Positions 22,894-35,055 of a stretch of DNA of 64,000 bases are shown one piece after another. Under the pieces are notes generated by a model, which saw nothing but the letters and a program-made list of their open reading frames with translations, made no database searches and was not told the origin of the DNA. Source of the stretch: Penicillus capitatus (taxonomy: Eukaryota; Chlorophyta). Numbering within the stretch: the first letter of the stretch is position 1; every line of letters begins with the position of its first letter. The stretch is taken from NCBI GenBank assembly GCA_965649825.1, contig OZ287705.1:496001-560000 (forward strand). Direction: 5' to 3'. A program made the position numbers and the translations under genes.

Positions 22894-23414
22894 TTATGGC
22901 AGAAGACCATTGCATCGATCGCAGATGTCGACGCCGCCAATATCGATGTACTGATCGACGAGGCCTCCGCAATTGGGATCGTCTGTCTTTGCAGCCAAGC
23001 ACAGGGGCGTCAAGCTATCGTCGTTTTCGATCGTCGTGTCAGCACCAGAATTCAGGCAGAGCTGCGAAACAGCACCCCACGGCAGTCTACAGATGTTGAT
23101 GTACGGAATAGACATACGGCGTTCATGGGCGATTGGCAGAAGCGGCTTGTCGTATGCAAAGGCGTGTCGCCGTTGGCGTCCGTAACGTCGACGTTGCGTT
23201 GGAAACGCTCGGCCTCGATGAGTTCTCGGGCAAAGGTAACGGCATCGAACTGAGCCGCCGAGTGGTCCATTTGGATAGACCATTCGATGTGGTCTCCGTC
23301 TCGCAGAGACGCCCGTTTCGTCTCGACGACGACGGACAGTTCTCTTAGCAGCAGCTGAGCGCAGTGGCTCCGAAAAACAAGGACATCTCTCGCTTGTAGG
23401 TAAATGATGCCCAT
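22894..23414 (-). CDS. 'MGII' domain plus ankyrin repeats
   Basis: Starts at MGIIYLQARDVLVFRSH (ATG 23414), although a preceding exon within 23416-23679 is possible because that stretch is also conserved in the copies at 19.6 and 52.4 kb. The N-terminal 70 residues form a family-specific domain (RELSVVVETKRASL, HIEWSIQMDHSAA) that I do not recognise. ANK text follows (VDVTDANGDTPLH), then an intron of about 56 nt starting GTATGTC at 23117, then 'LNSGADTTIENDDSLTPL'. It ends at a stop at about 22894. It is the least damaged of three copies; the other two look decayed. Cytosolic or unknown location; no signal peptide. Confidence 0.5.
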
Positions 23415-23740
23415 GTCACTGTCGGAACGCGAAAGGTCGCTCCGCTGCGAAAGAAGTACTCGCGGCTGGACGGAGCTTCAAGCAGCACGGGTCGCTGTCT
23501 GGTCTCTTTTCAGCGATCTGGCCGTACGAGAAACGGACGCCCGAGGTTTCCTCTCGGAAACATCCTCCTCGAATGTGGCGAAGGGTCGCCTGTAGTTGTC
23601 CGTACATCTGCACGACATCTCGGACAGCCCGCAATTTCAATTTCGCAACGGAGTGTCGGTTTTCATTTGAACTTCGCAATCGAAGCAGTGAAACGGAGTT
23701 TGGCCCTTACGGTGTCTCTGGTGTCTGCACTCGCGGAAAC

Positions 23741-24836
23741 ATGAAACGCGCTGTTCTTTGCGCTTGGCTCTGTTTCCTTCTTCCACGCTCGACACTCGGC
23801 AGTCATGGTCGTGTCGGTTAAACCATGTCGTCCCTCAGTCGAGCTTGTCGTTGCGCGAAGGTGCCCAGCTGTCAGCGGAAGGGAACGCTGGGGACAGTCG
23901 CTTGCGCAACACAGCCGCCAAGAGAAACGACGACAACGCCGAACAGGTGAAACAAACAACCGTAGACCGAGCGCGCCGACAAAGGCTGCCGACGCAGTTG
24001 CAGCTCGAGCACAACTCCGACTACCGTAAGGCTCCGGTCTTCGCAACGAAACCACTTCATGTGGCAGCCGCACTGGGAGAAGCAGACCAGGTGAAGGTGC
24101 GCTAAGTAACATGCGTGAGAAGGTTCGCTGGCGATGCTCTTCTGCGCAGCGTCTTCTCGATCGGGGCGCGGACATCGACGAGACAGAAGAGAACGGTTTT
24201 ACAGCACTCCACTGCGCAGTGATGATTCCCTCAGAAGGACGCGCGGCGACTGTCGAAGCGAGAGCGCATACCGTGAAAGCAAACGCCGATACGTGATCGC
24301 CCTGTCGCTTGTGATTGCGATCGCAGGTTCTGCTCGACGAAGGAGCGAACATCGAAGCGAAAGACGAGAAGGGCATGACTCCGTTGCACCTTGCAGCCGC
24401 CACAGGATGCGTGGAGGTTATTCAGGTGAGGCATTCAGTCTACTTTACAGCCAAGGGACGCGAGATGCCTTTGCAGATTCTGCTCGATCACGGCGCGTCC
24501 GAGAATGTAAATGACAGGTCGGGGAGCAGCATCCCATACGACCTTGTGTATCTCTTTGTGGACGAGGAGGATTCCGGAAACGAGAGGTCTGTGGCCGACT
24601 CCACGTCGAATTCTGAAGAGGTTCGCAGTAACGACGATGGCAAGCACCGCCCGTGGTGGTGCATGGCACTGATCATCGGTTCTATTGGTTTCGTTGTTCT
24701 GATCGCCGTTCTTCTGACGGTCACGGCGTGCTGCGTTATTCATGGACCATCGATGAGCATTGACACAACCAACGGTCCATCGCTGAGCTTTGACACGCCC
24801 AACCACCCGTTTTATCCAACACGGTCCAAAATCTGA
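23741..24836 (+). CDS. signal peptide - ankyrin - transmembrane protein
   Basis: Exon 1 encodes a signal peptide (MKRAVLCAWLCFLLPRSTLG). Its link to the next exon (SLREGAQLSAEG) needs a short, uncertain intron ending CCCTCAG at about 23854. ANK repeats follow on separate exons: 'KPLHVAAALGEADQVK', 'RLLDRGADIDETEENG', 'VLLDEGANIEAKDEKGMTPL' and a cap 'LLDHGASENVNDRSG'. An acidic linker leads to a single membrane span (MALIIGSIGFVVLIAVLLTV) and a tail of about 35 residues ending FYPTRSKI. By topology the ANK repeats face the lumen or outside. One intron appears to use a GC donor (after GTGAAA at about 24278). Closest relative: the gene at 34267. Confidence 0.7.
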
Positions 24837-25276
24837 TGGCACCGGGAAATGGCGTTGTGCGCATCTGGGTCAAAGTGGATACGAATGCTTGGACTCCTGA
24901 GTGATGCTGATGAGAGCGTACGATTTAATCGCCTCGGTTCTATTCTCCCCTACGACGATATCGCAACACTCGAAGTGGTCGCGTCTTCGAAGGCAACTTC
25001 GTTGAATTGAATAGACATCGCAATGCTCGGCGTCGAGAGGGGCTGTGCAGGTATGTCTATCAGTGTGTGATTTCTTATGGACTTACTAGTCAAGCGGTAG
25101 TCACAAGCTGTGTCCGACATCTGTGAAGCTAGGGTGACCGTCGTTTGGCCATTTTAGAAGTTCCAGCAGCTGTCGCTGTCAGTGACGTGGACAACGTGTG
25201 CACGACAGTCGGCTACGATGTGACCCGTTTAACATTGTCGTACGGTGTGTATTGCTGTTAAGACAGAGAAACCGAA
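24837..25276. other. intergenic, no supported gene
   Basis: 3' flank of the ANK membrane-protein gene and likely promoter of the next gene. Nothing else recognised. Confidence 0.45.
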
Positions 25277-25847
25277 ATGGCTGAACAAGAAAACAAACGC
25301 ATCACTCTTCGAGATGCGATAGAAATCCACAAAGAACTGCTCCCATTACACCCTTCTGTCTCGATCCCTCGTGCACAGCAAGGGGATACCGGACAGAAGA
25401 GACATCGGATAACCCAACGTTCACTAAACGAATCCGGACTGCAAGCCACAGCGAAATCGATACACAGAAGGTACGTCTACAGGCGCGATGACGGGATAGC
25501 AGAACAAAACACTATCGTCACGATTATCGCTGTTTGGCGAACGGCAGTCAGACCTTCTGGAATGGGCTGAGCCGACCCGTGCCACCAGCAGCATGGAGAT
25601 GCGAGGAATCTCGCTTTTGCACAACGACAAGACCACAAACCAACGGATCGTCGATTGGCAAATGTGCGTTTTGTTCGACCTAGGTGATAGATAGGCGCTT
25701 CGCGTCGATGCTGTTGTAAACAAAGGCGGCTGCGAGTCCCTTCTGTCCTTTTCCGCCGTCACACAAAACGGCGACTCCGTGAACGCGTTCGCCACCTTGA
25801 CGTCACCGCCTTCGACTCGCAGACCACTAAGAACATTAGGCGTCTGA
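25277..25847 (+). CDS. three-exon hypothetical protein
   Basis: Not recognised. It starts MAEQENKRITLRDAIEIHKE. The first intron ends GGCGAACGGCAG at about 25551. Exon 2 reads SDLLEWAEPTRATSSMEM and 'TNQRIVDWQMCVLFDL'. The second intron (GTGATAG...ACAAAG, 42 nt) joins in frame to 'GGCESLLSFSAVTQNGDS' and a stop at 25847. The donor of intron 1 is uncertain (a GTACGT or nearby GTCTAC). No membrane span or signal peptide. The frame-restoring second intron supports a real gene. Confidence 0.45.
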
Positions 25848-26234
25848 GAATGTCACCTGTCATCGTTGATCGATCTGCAGTCTTCCTAGATGCAAAGGAC
25901 TAATCGGATGCAAAGAGTCCTGATGCAAGCGCCAAGGGACGTCTGCTTCAGACGCACCGCGTCCAGAAAAACCAGCGGAAACGCTGCCATATACACAATC
26001 ACAAGAGTAATCTGGCAGGCCAGGAGCAGTTTGCCGTACTTAACGCGAGATTCGCGTAAGGATGCTTCGTTCGCTCAAAACACTTCAATCATTAAACACC
26101 TTCTTTCAGAGTTGCAAGTTGAGATGGAGCTTTATGTACAGCACCATCAAGGTAAAGTACTAGAACATGTCTGGCACACAGATGCCAGACCGAGGATAAA
26201 AACGACAGGATGCGCATGACAGAAACGCCATGAA
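25848..26234. other. 3' flank of ANK gene; shared element copy 2
   Basis: Contains at 26083-26180 the ANK 3' element (CTTCAATCATTAAACAC on the plus strand, then the CTGGCA...CCAGAC inverted repeat). Left of it there is no supported gene. Confidence 0.55.
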
Positions 26235-29019
26235 TCATGCGTTCTTCGTAGAAGGAGACAACAAGGACTCGAGTTCAGATACAAGCGAATCATAACAGTC
26301 ACTCTCGAGACATATGACGTCATAGGGAGTATGACCGTCTTTGTCCTTGACCGATTTGGATGCGCCGTTATCAACCAGTGCCTGTGACATATTGGACAAC
26401 TACATCCAGGATCAGAGAGAATGTGCGACGTACGGTTACGGTATAAGCATCTCCTTCCTTTGCTGCATAATGAAGTGGAGTCTGTCCTCTGTTGTCCGTC
26501 GCTTCGATGTCTGCGCTCTCTTGGAGGAGATCCTACGACGGCGGTGGTCGTTATTCTTACGAGACGGCGAGGATTGTATTAACGGACTTCTACGGTTTGA
26601 ACGTTTCCGTGCAGCGCTGCCCTATGAAGCGGAGTTTGCCCTTCGTCATTCTTTGCCTCGATATCTGCGCCCTTCTTAATGAGGAACTACGCCGACAGTC
26701 ATTGCTCTCGTGAGACGGCGAATGTTGCAACGACGGCGGACCTTTGCGATGTCCTCTTTGCCTTCGTCTGCTGCCACATGAAGCGGGGTCCATAAGTTAT
26801 CATCCGTCGCATCGACCTCTGCGCCTTTTTGAAGGAGAATCTACGGCGGCGGCGGTCGTTATTCTTGCGAGACGGCGAAGGTTGCATTAACGGACTTCTA
26901 CGGTTTGAACGTCACCGAATCGTGCCGCTGCCTTGTGTAGCGGAGTTTGTCCTTTAACATCCTCTGCAGCGATATCTGCGCCCTCTCGAAGGAGAATCTA
27001 CGCCGACGGTTATAACTCTCGCGAGACGGCGAGGGCTGTCAACGAACCTTCACGGATTCAGATTCTCTATAATATGCTGCCAAATGAAGTGCAGTCCATC
27101 CCTCATTGTCTGACGCCTTAATGTCAGCGCCTTCTTTAAGGAGAACCTACGCCGACGACCGTTCGTCGCGGGACAGTAAAGGATTGCGTCAGCAGACCTC
27201 CATGAATTCGACGGGGTGGTATATCGCTGCCTTGTGAAGCGAAGTTTTTCCTTCATCGTCCTTTGCATCGATATATGCGCCTTTTTGAAGAAGAATCTAC
27301 GCCGACGGTTATAACTCTCGCGAGACGGCGAAGGTTGCGTCAAAGAACTCTTGCGGCTTCGGCGTCTCCGTACAGTGCGGCCCTTTGAAGTGGAGTCCAT
27401 CCCTCATTGTCCGTCGCCTCAATATCTGCGCCTTCTTGAAGGAGAATCTACGCCGACGGTCATTATTCTCTCAGGACGGCGAGAATTGCATTTACGGACC
27501 TTTACGGCGTCGTTTTCTCCGTACCTTGCTGCAAGATGAAGTGGAGTCCATCCATCTTTGTCCTTCGCCTCAATGTCTGCGCCTTCTTTAAGGAGGATCT
27601 ACGCAGATGGTCGATATTCTCGCGAGACGGCGAATGTTGCAACGACGGACCTTTGCGATGCCCGTTTTGCCGACCTCTACTGCCACATGAAGCGGCGTCA
27701 TTCCAGCAACATCCTTCGCCTCAATATCTGCGCCTTCTTGAAGGAGAATCTACTCCGGTGACTGTTCGTCACGGGACGGTAAAGGACTGCGTTAGCAGAC
27801 CTTTAGAGATTCGACCATTTCGAACAGCGCTGCAATATGAAGCGGGGTCCATCCGAATATATCCTTCGCCTCCGTATCGGCGCCTCCTTGAATGAGAAGC
27901 TACGCCGACGGTCATTACTCTCGTGAGAAAACGAATGCTGCATCTAAGAACTTTTGCTGGTTCGATGTTTCCGTACAGTGCTACCCAATGAAGCGGAGTC
28001 CTTTCTTCCTTATCCTTCGCCTCAACGTCTGCGCCTTCTTGAAGGAGAATCTGCACCGATGACTGTTCGTCACGGGACGGCAAGGGACTGCGTTAGCAGA
28101 CCGCAGACCTTTAGAGATTCGACGCTTTCGTACAGTGCTGCAATATAAAGCGGAGTCCATCCCGCATTATCCTTCGCCTCAATGTCTGCGCCTTCCTTAA
28201 GGAGGATCTACGCCGACAGTCGTTATTCCGGCGAGAAGGGAAAAGTTGCAAGGGTTGACCTTTATGATTTCGACATCTCCAAACTCTGCAGCTGCGTGAA
28301 GCGGAGTCCGTCCACCTTTGTCCTTGGCCTCGATGTCCGCGCCTTGGTCAAGAAGATCCTGCGTTCGGAGCTGTCCAACTTGGGAATTCGAGTAGAGTTA
28401 TCCACACCTTCACGCGTTGTACATCCCCACTCCTAGCTGCCTCATGAAGGGGAGTCCCTCCGTCGTCCACTGAAAGCCATCCGTTAATAACGACAGTCCA
28501 GTTGGCTTTTCCTTGATCATGTGCGCTCTTACACAGTAACAGCGTTTCGTCGCGTCGCGTTGTTGACGCAGCACTCTACCTGGTAAGGCTTCCGAGTAAC
28601 TTCGCCGCTCTGCACAAAACCATGACGCCAGTTTCCGCCGCGGGTTAGTGTACGTAGTTTGTTTACTTGTTTGAACTTCTGGTCCGAGGCTTCGGAGTTG
28701 TCGATTCCTACGAAGCACGACGACCGAGCATGCGCGCAACAGCAAACACGTGTCTCGTTACCTCCGTTGCGCGTTCCGTCAATGTTCTGTAGGTGGCCCA
28801 TCGGAGCCGCCATTTAGTAAAATCGCAGAGCAACAGGAGCCTTACCGAGAATCTTAACGGGAAGGAGTCGACGGACGCGTCGTCGTGAGGGAAGTCTGCG
28901 GCGCAGCAAGGCATCACCGTCGACACAGATGCATGGACGACGGTACCGCGGCTGCTTGTTGACGGGCGCGGACCAAGGAGCAGAAGGCAGAGCCACAAGC
29001 TGAAGGCAACCAGCTTCAT
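26235..29019 (-). CDS. secreted protein with about 15 ankyrin repeats
   Basis: Exon 1 (from ATG 29019) encodes a signal peptide [20 protein letters not shown] followed by [15 protein letters not shown] long first intron follows. Exon 2 holds the first repeat ([19 protein letters not shown]). Twelve or thirteen further ANK exons are spaced about 150 bp apart down to 26.47 kb, with introns starting GTC, GTG or GTT. Text includes '[20 protein letters not shown]'. The last exon has the cap ([19 protein letters not shown]) and stops at 26235-26237 just before the shared 3' element. Repeats are more diverged than in the 16-19 kb array. It is probably secreted; no membrane span. An open frame conserved in the first intron is described under findings. 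Confidence 0.75.
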
Positions 29020-32000
29020 GCTTTCTCCGTCAGCGCAGACAGTTCCTGTGTTTTTCAAACGCGCAGCTCGCGAATGAAGAATTGCTGTGGCGGGCGGACT
29101 TTATTTCTTCGACGGTTCCGCGCCGTCATTTTCCATGCAGCTGCCTTCTGTGGTGGGCTGTTCCCGTTTCGAGGTGCTACGAGCGACAAACGCTCGGCAA
29201 AGAGCATGGAGAGACTCCATCCGTCAGAGCGTAGTTGTGCCGTGACGGGCACGCTTCGTCATGCAGGATGCGCGAGTCCCGTCCAGTCGTTCTTCTACCC
29301 GTCGTAGGTTGTTTTGTGCCACGCAGACGCTTCGATGACGCGGATGTACGAAGGGTCTCTCCAAAGGGCCGCTGACAGCGCAGCACAACTGCGAATTCAC
29401 TGTGAATGTTGAAGTACAACATTAAGTGCTGAGGGACTGAGAAGGCGTTCTGACAGACGGTCTCTTGGATTGGAACAAGATCATGGCAGCATGCAGGCTG
29501 CTGCTTCACACGACCAACCTTGCTCCGTGCTGAACGCTCCATCACATAACAGCAAACGTGTGCTCTCGCGAGGAGACAGACGCATTGTCATGGACTACAA
29601 CGCCGAAACTGTCGCTCTACTGCTTTGTGGACAGGCGTCACTCGTGATCAAGTGCCGAGAATGCGGTCCGCCTCCCACGTGAGATCCAGCATCGAACCAA
29701 GTCGTATGCCACCATCGGTAACGACAGAACGGTCTCTGTCTTAGAGGAGGATGTCCTCCATCACCTAACGCGACTGTCTGACACTGCCACAGCAACATTG
29801 GCGAGTTCGGTGGATTCGGGTTGCCTTTCACAGGGTGATGGTCCCAACTAATGAATGCTCACTGAACCAGAGACATCGTTCCTAAAAGTGATCTCATTGA
29901 TCGTTCAAACAGACCCGACGCACAACGGCAAACTTCATGGACAGTGAGTGATTCATGATCGTCTGTTTTGACAGCCATTCTTGTCTGTGAGAAGACAAGG
30001 TGTTGGGCGATTTCCAATTCCTCCTTCAGTCTTTTCACAACAGAGTCCCATGACGTGCATGGACGGACGGGCACTCGTCTTCCGTCGCTGTCCAGAGATA
30101 CGTCTGTAACCGGAGTCTTCGCACATCTATCTGTTTTGGCTATCTTGTCAGAGACATTCCTTCGTCGCGCCGTAGAGGATGCCGTAGCAAGCGTCGAATA
30201 CGGCAGTTGTGTGTTTGTGCACTTTGGATGTTTGGCTACGGGGATGGCAGGAAAGCTGCGACGAAGTGATCCAAAGACGACGGAAGGCTTTGCACTGCCA
30301 AGTGCAGAAAACGGATAATCCCCTACGGAAGAACGTAAGACGGCATCCAGTCGACCTAGAGGAATTCGACCACGTTCCTGAAGAAACGCGCAGAAACGCC
30401 AAACGCGACGCCACGTCTTTGTGACAAGAACGACGTCGTTCGGTAAGTCACTCTTTACTCAAAGATCCACATCGTAAGGCTGTATATAAAAGAATGCGAA
30501 GTCTTAGCACGAAAGGGCAGATTTGCAGAACGCCATTGCCAAAAAAGGCACTGCCTCTCTGACGAGGAAACATTGCGGGGGATGTTTTGGAGATCGGAAT
30601 CGGTGTCCGCTGCATAAAACTTGGGAATGTCTGGTTTTCAAAGACGAAGCCATGCCTAAGTATGTCACCACTCCCTTCCTTTAAAGAAGCGTGTCGTCAT
30701 ACACAATGCTACGTGCGATGCAAGAAGGAACACGAGATGGCAAGACGTATTATGGAGTCGGCGGAATTGCGCATTTGCTTTCACGGTGCAGGAGACCTCA
30801 TCTGATGGGAGACTGAAGAAATTTTGTACAGGTACGGCCCAGAATGCAACGGCCATTGATGTCGAGATGCATGCTTGTGCAGTAAGGCAGGATTGATTAA
30901 GCAAGCGAGGAGAGTCTTGGAAGAGCGTCATTTTTTGGATTTGTCGACGTTACGCAAGTCCTTACCAACGAGAACTGCATTTAGCAGTTGCGACGTCCTT
31001 TATGCGTACTCGTATTTGACATGATTAAAAAAACTAAGCGTTCTGGTCTTATGAGTTTAGCGGTCGAATACCTGTGCCATCGCCGCAGGTCACGTCCCGC
31101 GATGATGCGACAGATCTCGAAAAGACATTGATATGGTGTCATGCAAAGCGTCGGAGAAGGTAGAGAGAACAAGAACCAATTCCCAAGACGTTCGACCAAT
31201 TTAGCTAAAGAAAACGAGCTTGTCTAGCCGGCCAAGGACGAGTGTCGGGTCGAAATTAAGACCTGCCTGTTTCATCTTCAGTCTAAATGTGCTTTGCTTA
31301 GCGTTAGAATCGAACTGCTAGAAGCATAACGGGCCGCCTATTGAGCCGAACGAGAGAAGCGGCAGAATCTTATGTCGCCGGTGGACGCGAAGAAAGGCGC
31401 CGGACACGCGTTTGGGGATCTGAGAACGATCATTGATGCTTCGCCCGAATTCGAACTATGCCGAGGAGAGGAACATTATCAAAACCAGTGTCACTAGCCT
31501 TAGCACGGACAAAGGCGATTCCGATTCGCCATTGTAGATCTATTGGAGAGGGAGGTGCCCTTACGAAAAGGTAAAATAACTGATCAATCGTAGCATGACG
31601 CGAGAATCTTAAATATGATCACTCTGTGTGATTGTCTTGTTTTTCCTAATTGATGTGCGTAAGTGTATCCTCAAGGAAGGTGAACTGCAAAGCAGATGCT
31701 TAAGTATCGTTTGTTTTAGTATACTTACGTCGTTTATATGAACACAAGTCGAGGAAAGAACTACTGACAAAGCAAACGACGTTGAAATGACCTAGAAGAT
31801 TGCGATGAATGTGGAAGTGGATTAACAGACAAGGACGCTGCCAACGACTAAAGATGCGATCTTGCCAGAAAACAAGCCGACAGTATCTGATCTGGATATG
31901 GTTCTGCAGAGAAGTACAGCCTTATGCTAAGAAAAGAGAGCTTAAAGAGTGGAAGAGAGCCTTCCTAACATCCCCAGTTGAATTTCAAGAGAAGATCGTT

Positions 32001-32626
32001 ATGCAGTAGCGCGAGGCAGAAATTACCACACGGCGAAGCACCAGTAACAGGTAGACTGTCTTACTCCTTTGCGCATTGGATACAGTCGAGGCAAGCCTTG
32101 TTGTTTCAATTAAAGAACAGCAGATTAGATAGTGTTAATAGATCGACATGGCTAGACAACATCGACTACTTTAAGTTGAACGCACTCGAGGCAGAGCCAC
32201 AGAGTGCACCGAGAGAGAAGGTGCGCATCTTCATGTGACGTCATTTGATATTTTTACCATCCGTCCTTTCTATGGAGTCTCGACAGTCGAGACAAAGACC
32301 GCGAATGCGAAGCAATAGTTCAAACTTGAAGCTTAAGACTGTATGTAGTACGGCAATACTCTTTCGCGACAACGTCGAAACGCGACTTCTTCTTTATAGT
32401 GTTGACACGTCAAAACGACAGGTCGAACGCAGCCTGCACGATGACGATCAGCTTCAGGACGGGACAGAATGCAAACTCGTCTCTCAGCTCACGGCGAGAT
32501 AGAAAGCCAAGGTAACGAGAACTTAGGATCACCCTAGAGGGCATAACGATGCAACTCTGGTTGTTGTCCGGTGACCGAGAACGACGTTGACATCGCGAAA
32601 ACGCGCACAGAAATCGAACCGACACA
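29020..32626. other. gene-poor stretch
   Basis: No gene I can support. From about 31.0 to 32.4 kb the sequence is A/T-rich with only short frames. A plus-strand frame at 30209-30424 is charged and codon-like (ESCDEVIQRRRKALHCQVQ) but isolated. The left edge includes the promoter of the ANK gene at 29019. Confidence 0.4.
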
Positions 32627-33162
32627 TCAGTCAGTGGAGAGCTTTTTGAGCACGAACGTCCCATCCGTCACACTCACATCGTCTGAAGTCTTTTCCATTC
32701 ATCAGTGCTCGGATGGTTAGCTGCCGTGCTCTGCATAGACGTCCGGCGTCACCAGAGGTGCGAGAGTCGGACAAGAAGAGGGAGGGTGGATCGGACAAGT
32801 GAACGGGTGCATGAAGAGGAGGCTCGATCACGTTGCCATTATGCAACAGCAGATCTTCCAGACTGAGGATACAGCCGCCATCGAAATTCAGATGCGACAA
32901 CGGGAGCCTCCACAGACGATCCGAGACAAAGCACGCCGATCCCTGACGATTTCAGCTGTTCAAGAGACGTTCTGTGGAACACAGTATTTGGATGCGACGT
33001 CTGATATAGGTTGGCTGGATTCGTGTGATCCACACACGATAACCACTTCCTGTCTGGCTCCGAGACGTCAAGCGAATGATCGGGAAGCGACGCTGCGAAC
33101 CATTGACCATCACCGATGTTCCTCTTACACACGGCATCGTCTCCGTTCACACCCGGATTCAC
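32627..33162 (-). CDS. FGTLD-domain gene or 3' exons of the ANK membrane gene
   Basis: Three exons joined in frame: from about 33162 (NPGVNGDDAVCKRN, ASLPDHSLDVSEPDRKW), an intron starting GTCTGT, then LEDLLLHNGNVIEPP and HLSDPPSLFLSDS, an intron starting GTGACGCC, then DDVSVTDGTFVLKKLSTD and stop. 'LSDPPSLFLSDS' plus 'VSVTDGTFVLKKL' align with 'LLDPSAFHSDK' and 'FAVTDKKHVQLTV' of the FGTLD domain at 8.6 kb. No start codon is seen. The preceding ANK gene could splice to it in frame (donor GTTGAC at about 33220, acceptor TTAAG at about 33164). Confidence 0.5.
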
Positions 33163-33216
33163 TTAACATCGCCTCCCGAGGTAATCCAGACAGTCTTGTT
33201 CAGAACGCAGAGTGTG

Positions 33217-34267
33217 TCAACGTTGCCCGTCCGATGCGCGATCATTCCTTGACGCCGTGCACCAGCAGCGGAAGATCGCGTAACAGATGATGATCTCCGT
33301 TATTATCCAGAAACCGGTGAGGACGCCGTCGTCATCGGCAGCCAGCAGAGACAGGAGAACCGACTGGGTATCTCCGGAGCAATCCGCCTCGCTGTAGGCA
33401 CACACATTGTCGTACGGCGTCCTCCCATAGAAGTCCTCCGCATCCTTGGATGCGCCCGCCTCGAGCAGAGCCTGTGATGGTCGCCTTCTCCGCTCAGCAC
33501 CGGACAGCAGAACGAACGTCTCACCAGAACAATCTCCACGCGTCCAGTTGCCGCTGCGTAATGAAGCGGCGTCAGTCCTTTGCGATCTGTCGCTTCAACG
33601 TCTGCCCCAACGCCGAGCAGCATCTCCAAGACATGTGCATTTGGCATGTCCTCTCACAAATCGGCGCTCACCTTCACCGCGTCCGTACTCCCAGACACGA
33701 TCGCGACGTGGAGCGGCGTCATCCGATCGCCGTCCGTTGCTTCGATATTGGCGCCGGCATCGAGCAGAACCTGCAGAAGGCGGTTACACTCGGGAAACCA
33801 TCTCGCACTTGGAGACGGACCTGCACCACCTCCGCGTCTCCAGACGCTGCTGCATCAAAGAGAGGCGTCCTTCCCGAGTCGTCCGTCGCTTCGATGTTGG
33901 CTCCCTCGTCGAGCAGGGCCTTCATCGCAGGAATCACTTTCCCAACGCCGCGCGCTCACGCGTCGTCACTTGCTTTCACGTCCTTCAGGCTTCCATCCCG
34001 AGCCGCCTCGTGAAGCTTTGTCCTTAGGCCGTTCTTGAGCACAGGGTGCTTCGCACCTCCCTCGAAGGGGAGCTGCGTTCGCAGCTGTTGGAGGAAACCC
34101 TCATCCGACTCGCCGTTCTGCTCTTCCGCGGACAGCCTTGGCCCTTCTACGTCGACAAGCTTGGTCAAGTCGTGGGATGGCTTTTCGGCTTCACCCTGAC
34201 TGGCGGATGCCGAGCGTAGGACGAGAAGGAACAGAAGCCACGCGCGGAGAACGGCACGCTTGGTCAT
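33217..34267 (-). CDS. signal peptide - ankyrin - transmembrane protein
   Basis: Starts MTKRAVLRAWLLFLLVLRSA, a clear signal peptide, then an acidic linker (LSAEEQNGESDEGFLQQL). The first repeat is 'LRTKLHEAARDGSLKDVK'. Four more repeats lie on separate exons (ALLDEGANIEATDDSGRTPL, VLLDAGANIEATDG, MLLGVGADVEATDRKG, ALLEAGASKDAEDFYGRTPY). It ends with a membrane span (GFWIITEIIICYAIFRCW) and a short basic tail, unless it splices on to the exons at 33162-32627. The intron after DVK most likely uses a GC donor (AAA then gcaagt). Same architecture as the gene at 23741. The repeats should face away from the cytosol. Confidence 0.72.
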
Positions 34268-35055
34268 GTTCTTTCGTACACAAAAGGAGAACAGGACGCC
34301 GAAGTTGGAACTCCGTTTCCCGTGCTCGCAAAAAGGCGGTTCGAATCGAAGCGTTTAATCGACGTTTTGCCGAATTGATCTAGCGACGGAGCTGTTCTTT
34401 GCATGTATCCCCTTTGCAGCGGTATGTGACGGCGTCCGGACAGACTCGTTTACAACGCTGCTTCTAACCTTGTCCGTTCGCCAACCAGCAGCGTCTCCAC
34501 AGACGCAACTCTGCAAATCGCGGTCGAGACGCAGCCGCTCGTGCAATGCGACGTTCGATGCTTCGATCCTGCGACTGAACAAAGCGCTTCGCGCTGTCGG
34601 TCGTGATGCAGAACGCGGAGCGAATGTAAAACCGCTAGTCTTGTTATTCAGTCGACGGATGAACGTCGTAGAAACTCAGAACAAAGATGACCGTCGCCAG
34701 CAGAAAGAGATCCTTGAACTGCCGACTTGGAAAGCACTTGAAGAGGAAACGTTCTGAGAACGGCGAACGCTGGAAACGTTGCGACTTGTGTGCGAATCGA
34801 TTTTGACTACAACGACGTCGCCGAAAGGACAAACCGGAAGCGATGCGACTGAATACATTACTCACGCCAAGATCCACCCGAAGCCTCCGAGCATTCGTGG
34901 CCGTCGCCGACTCAAGTGCGTTCCGAGTGCACTCCAACAACCTTCACCGGCGGAGATCGTCAACTGAATCGAGGCTGCCTGAGGCGGTCGTCGTTCTGCC
35001 CGCAGAACAGAATTGCAAAAATTCGCCTTACAGAATCGAAGACAAGGACAAAGGC
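34268..35055. other. no firmly supported gene
   Basis: A plus-strand frame at 34470-34757 ends in charged helix-like text (ETQNKDDRRQQKEILEL). It could be one exon, or two joined by a 50-nt intron (GTCGTG...TTCAG). There is no paralogue, so it is left as a possible hypothetical gene. Confidence 0.3.

Noticed and set aside
22736-23283. Plus-strand frame at 22765-23253 (162 codons)
   Set aside because: Antisense to the MGII-ANK gene, whose minus-strand text carries recognisable ankyrin repeats and matches two other copies.
30225-30250. 'LWMFGYG' resembling the ChaC glutathione-degrading enzyme start
   Set aside because: The following sequence does not continue the family (no SLIW, no catalytic Glu region). 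Short chance match.
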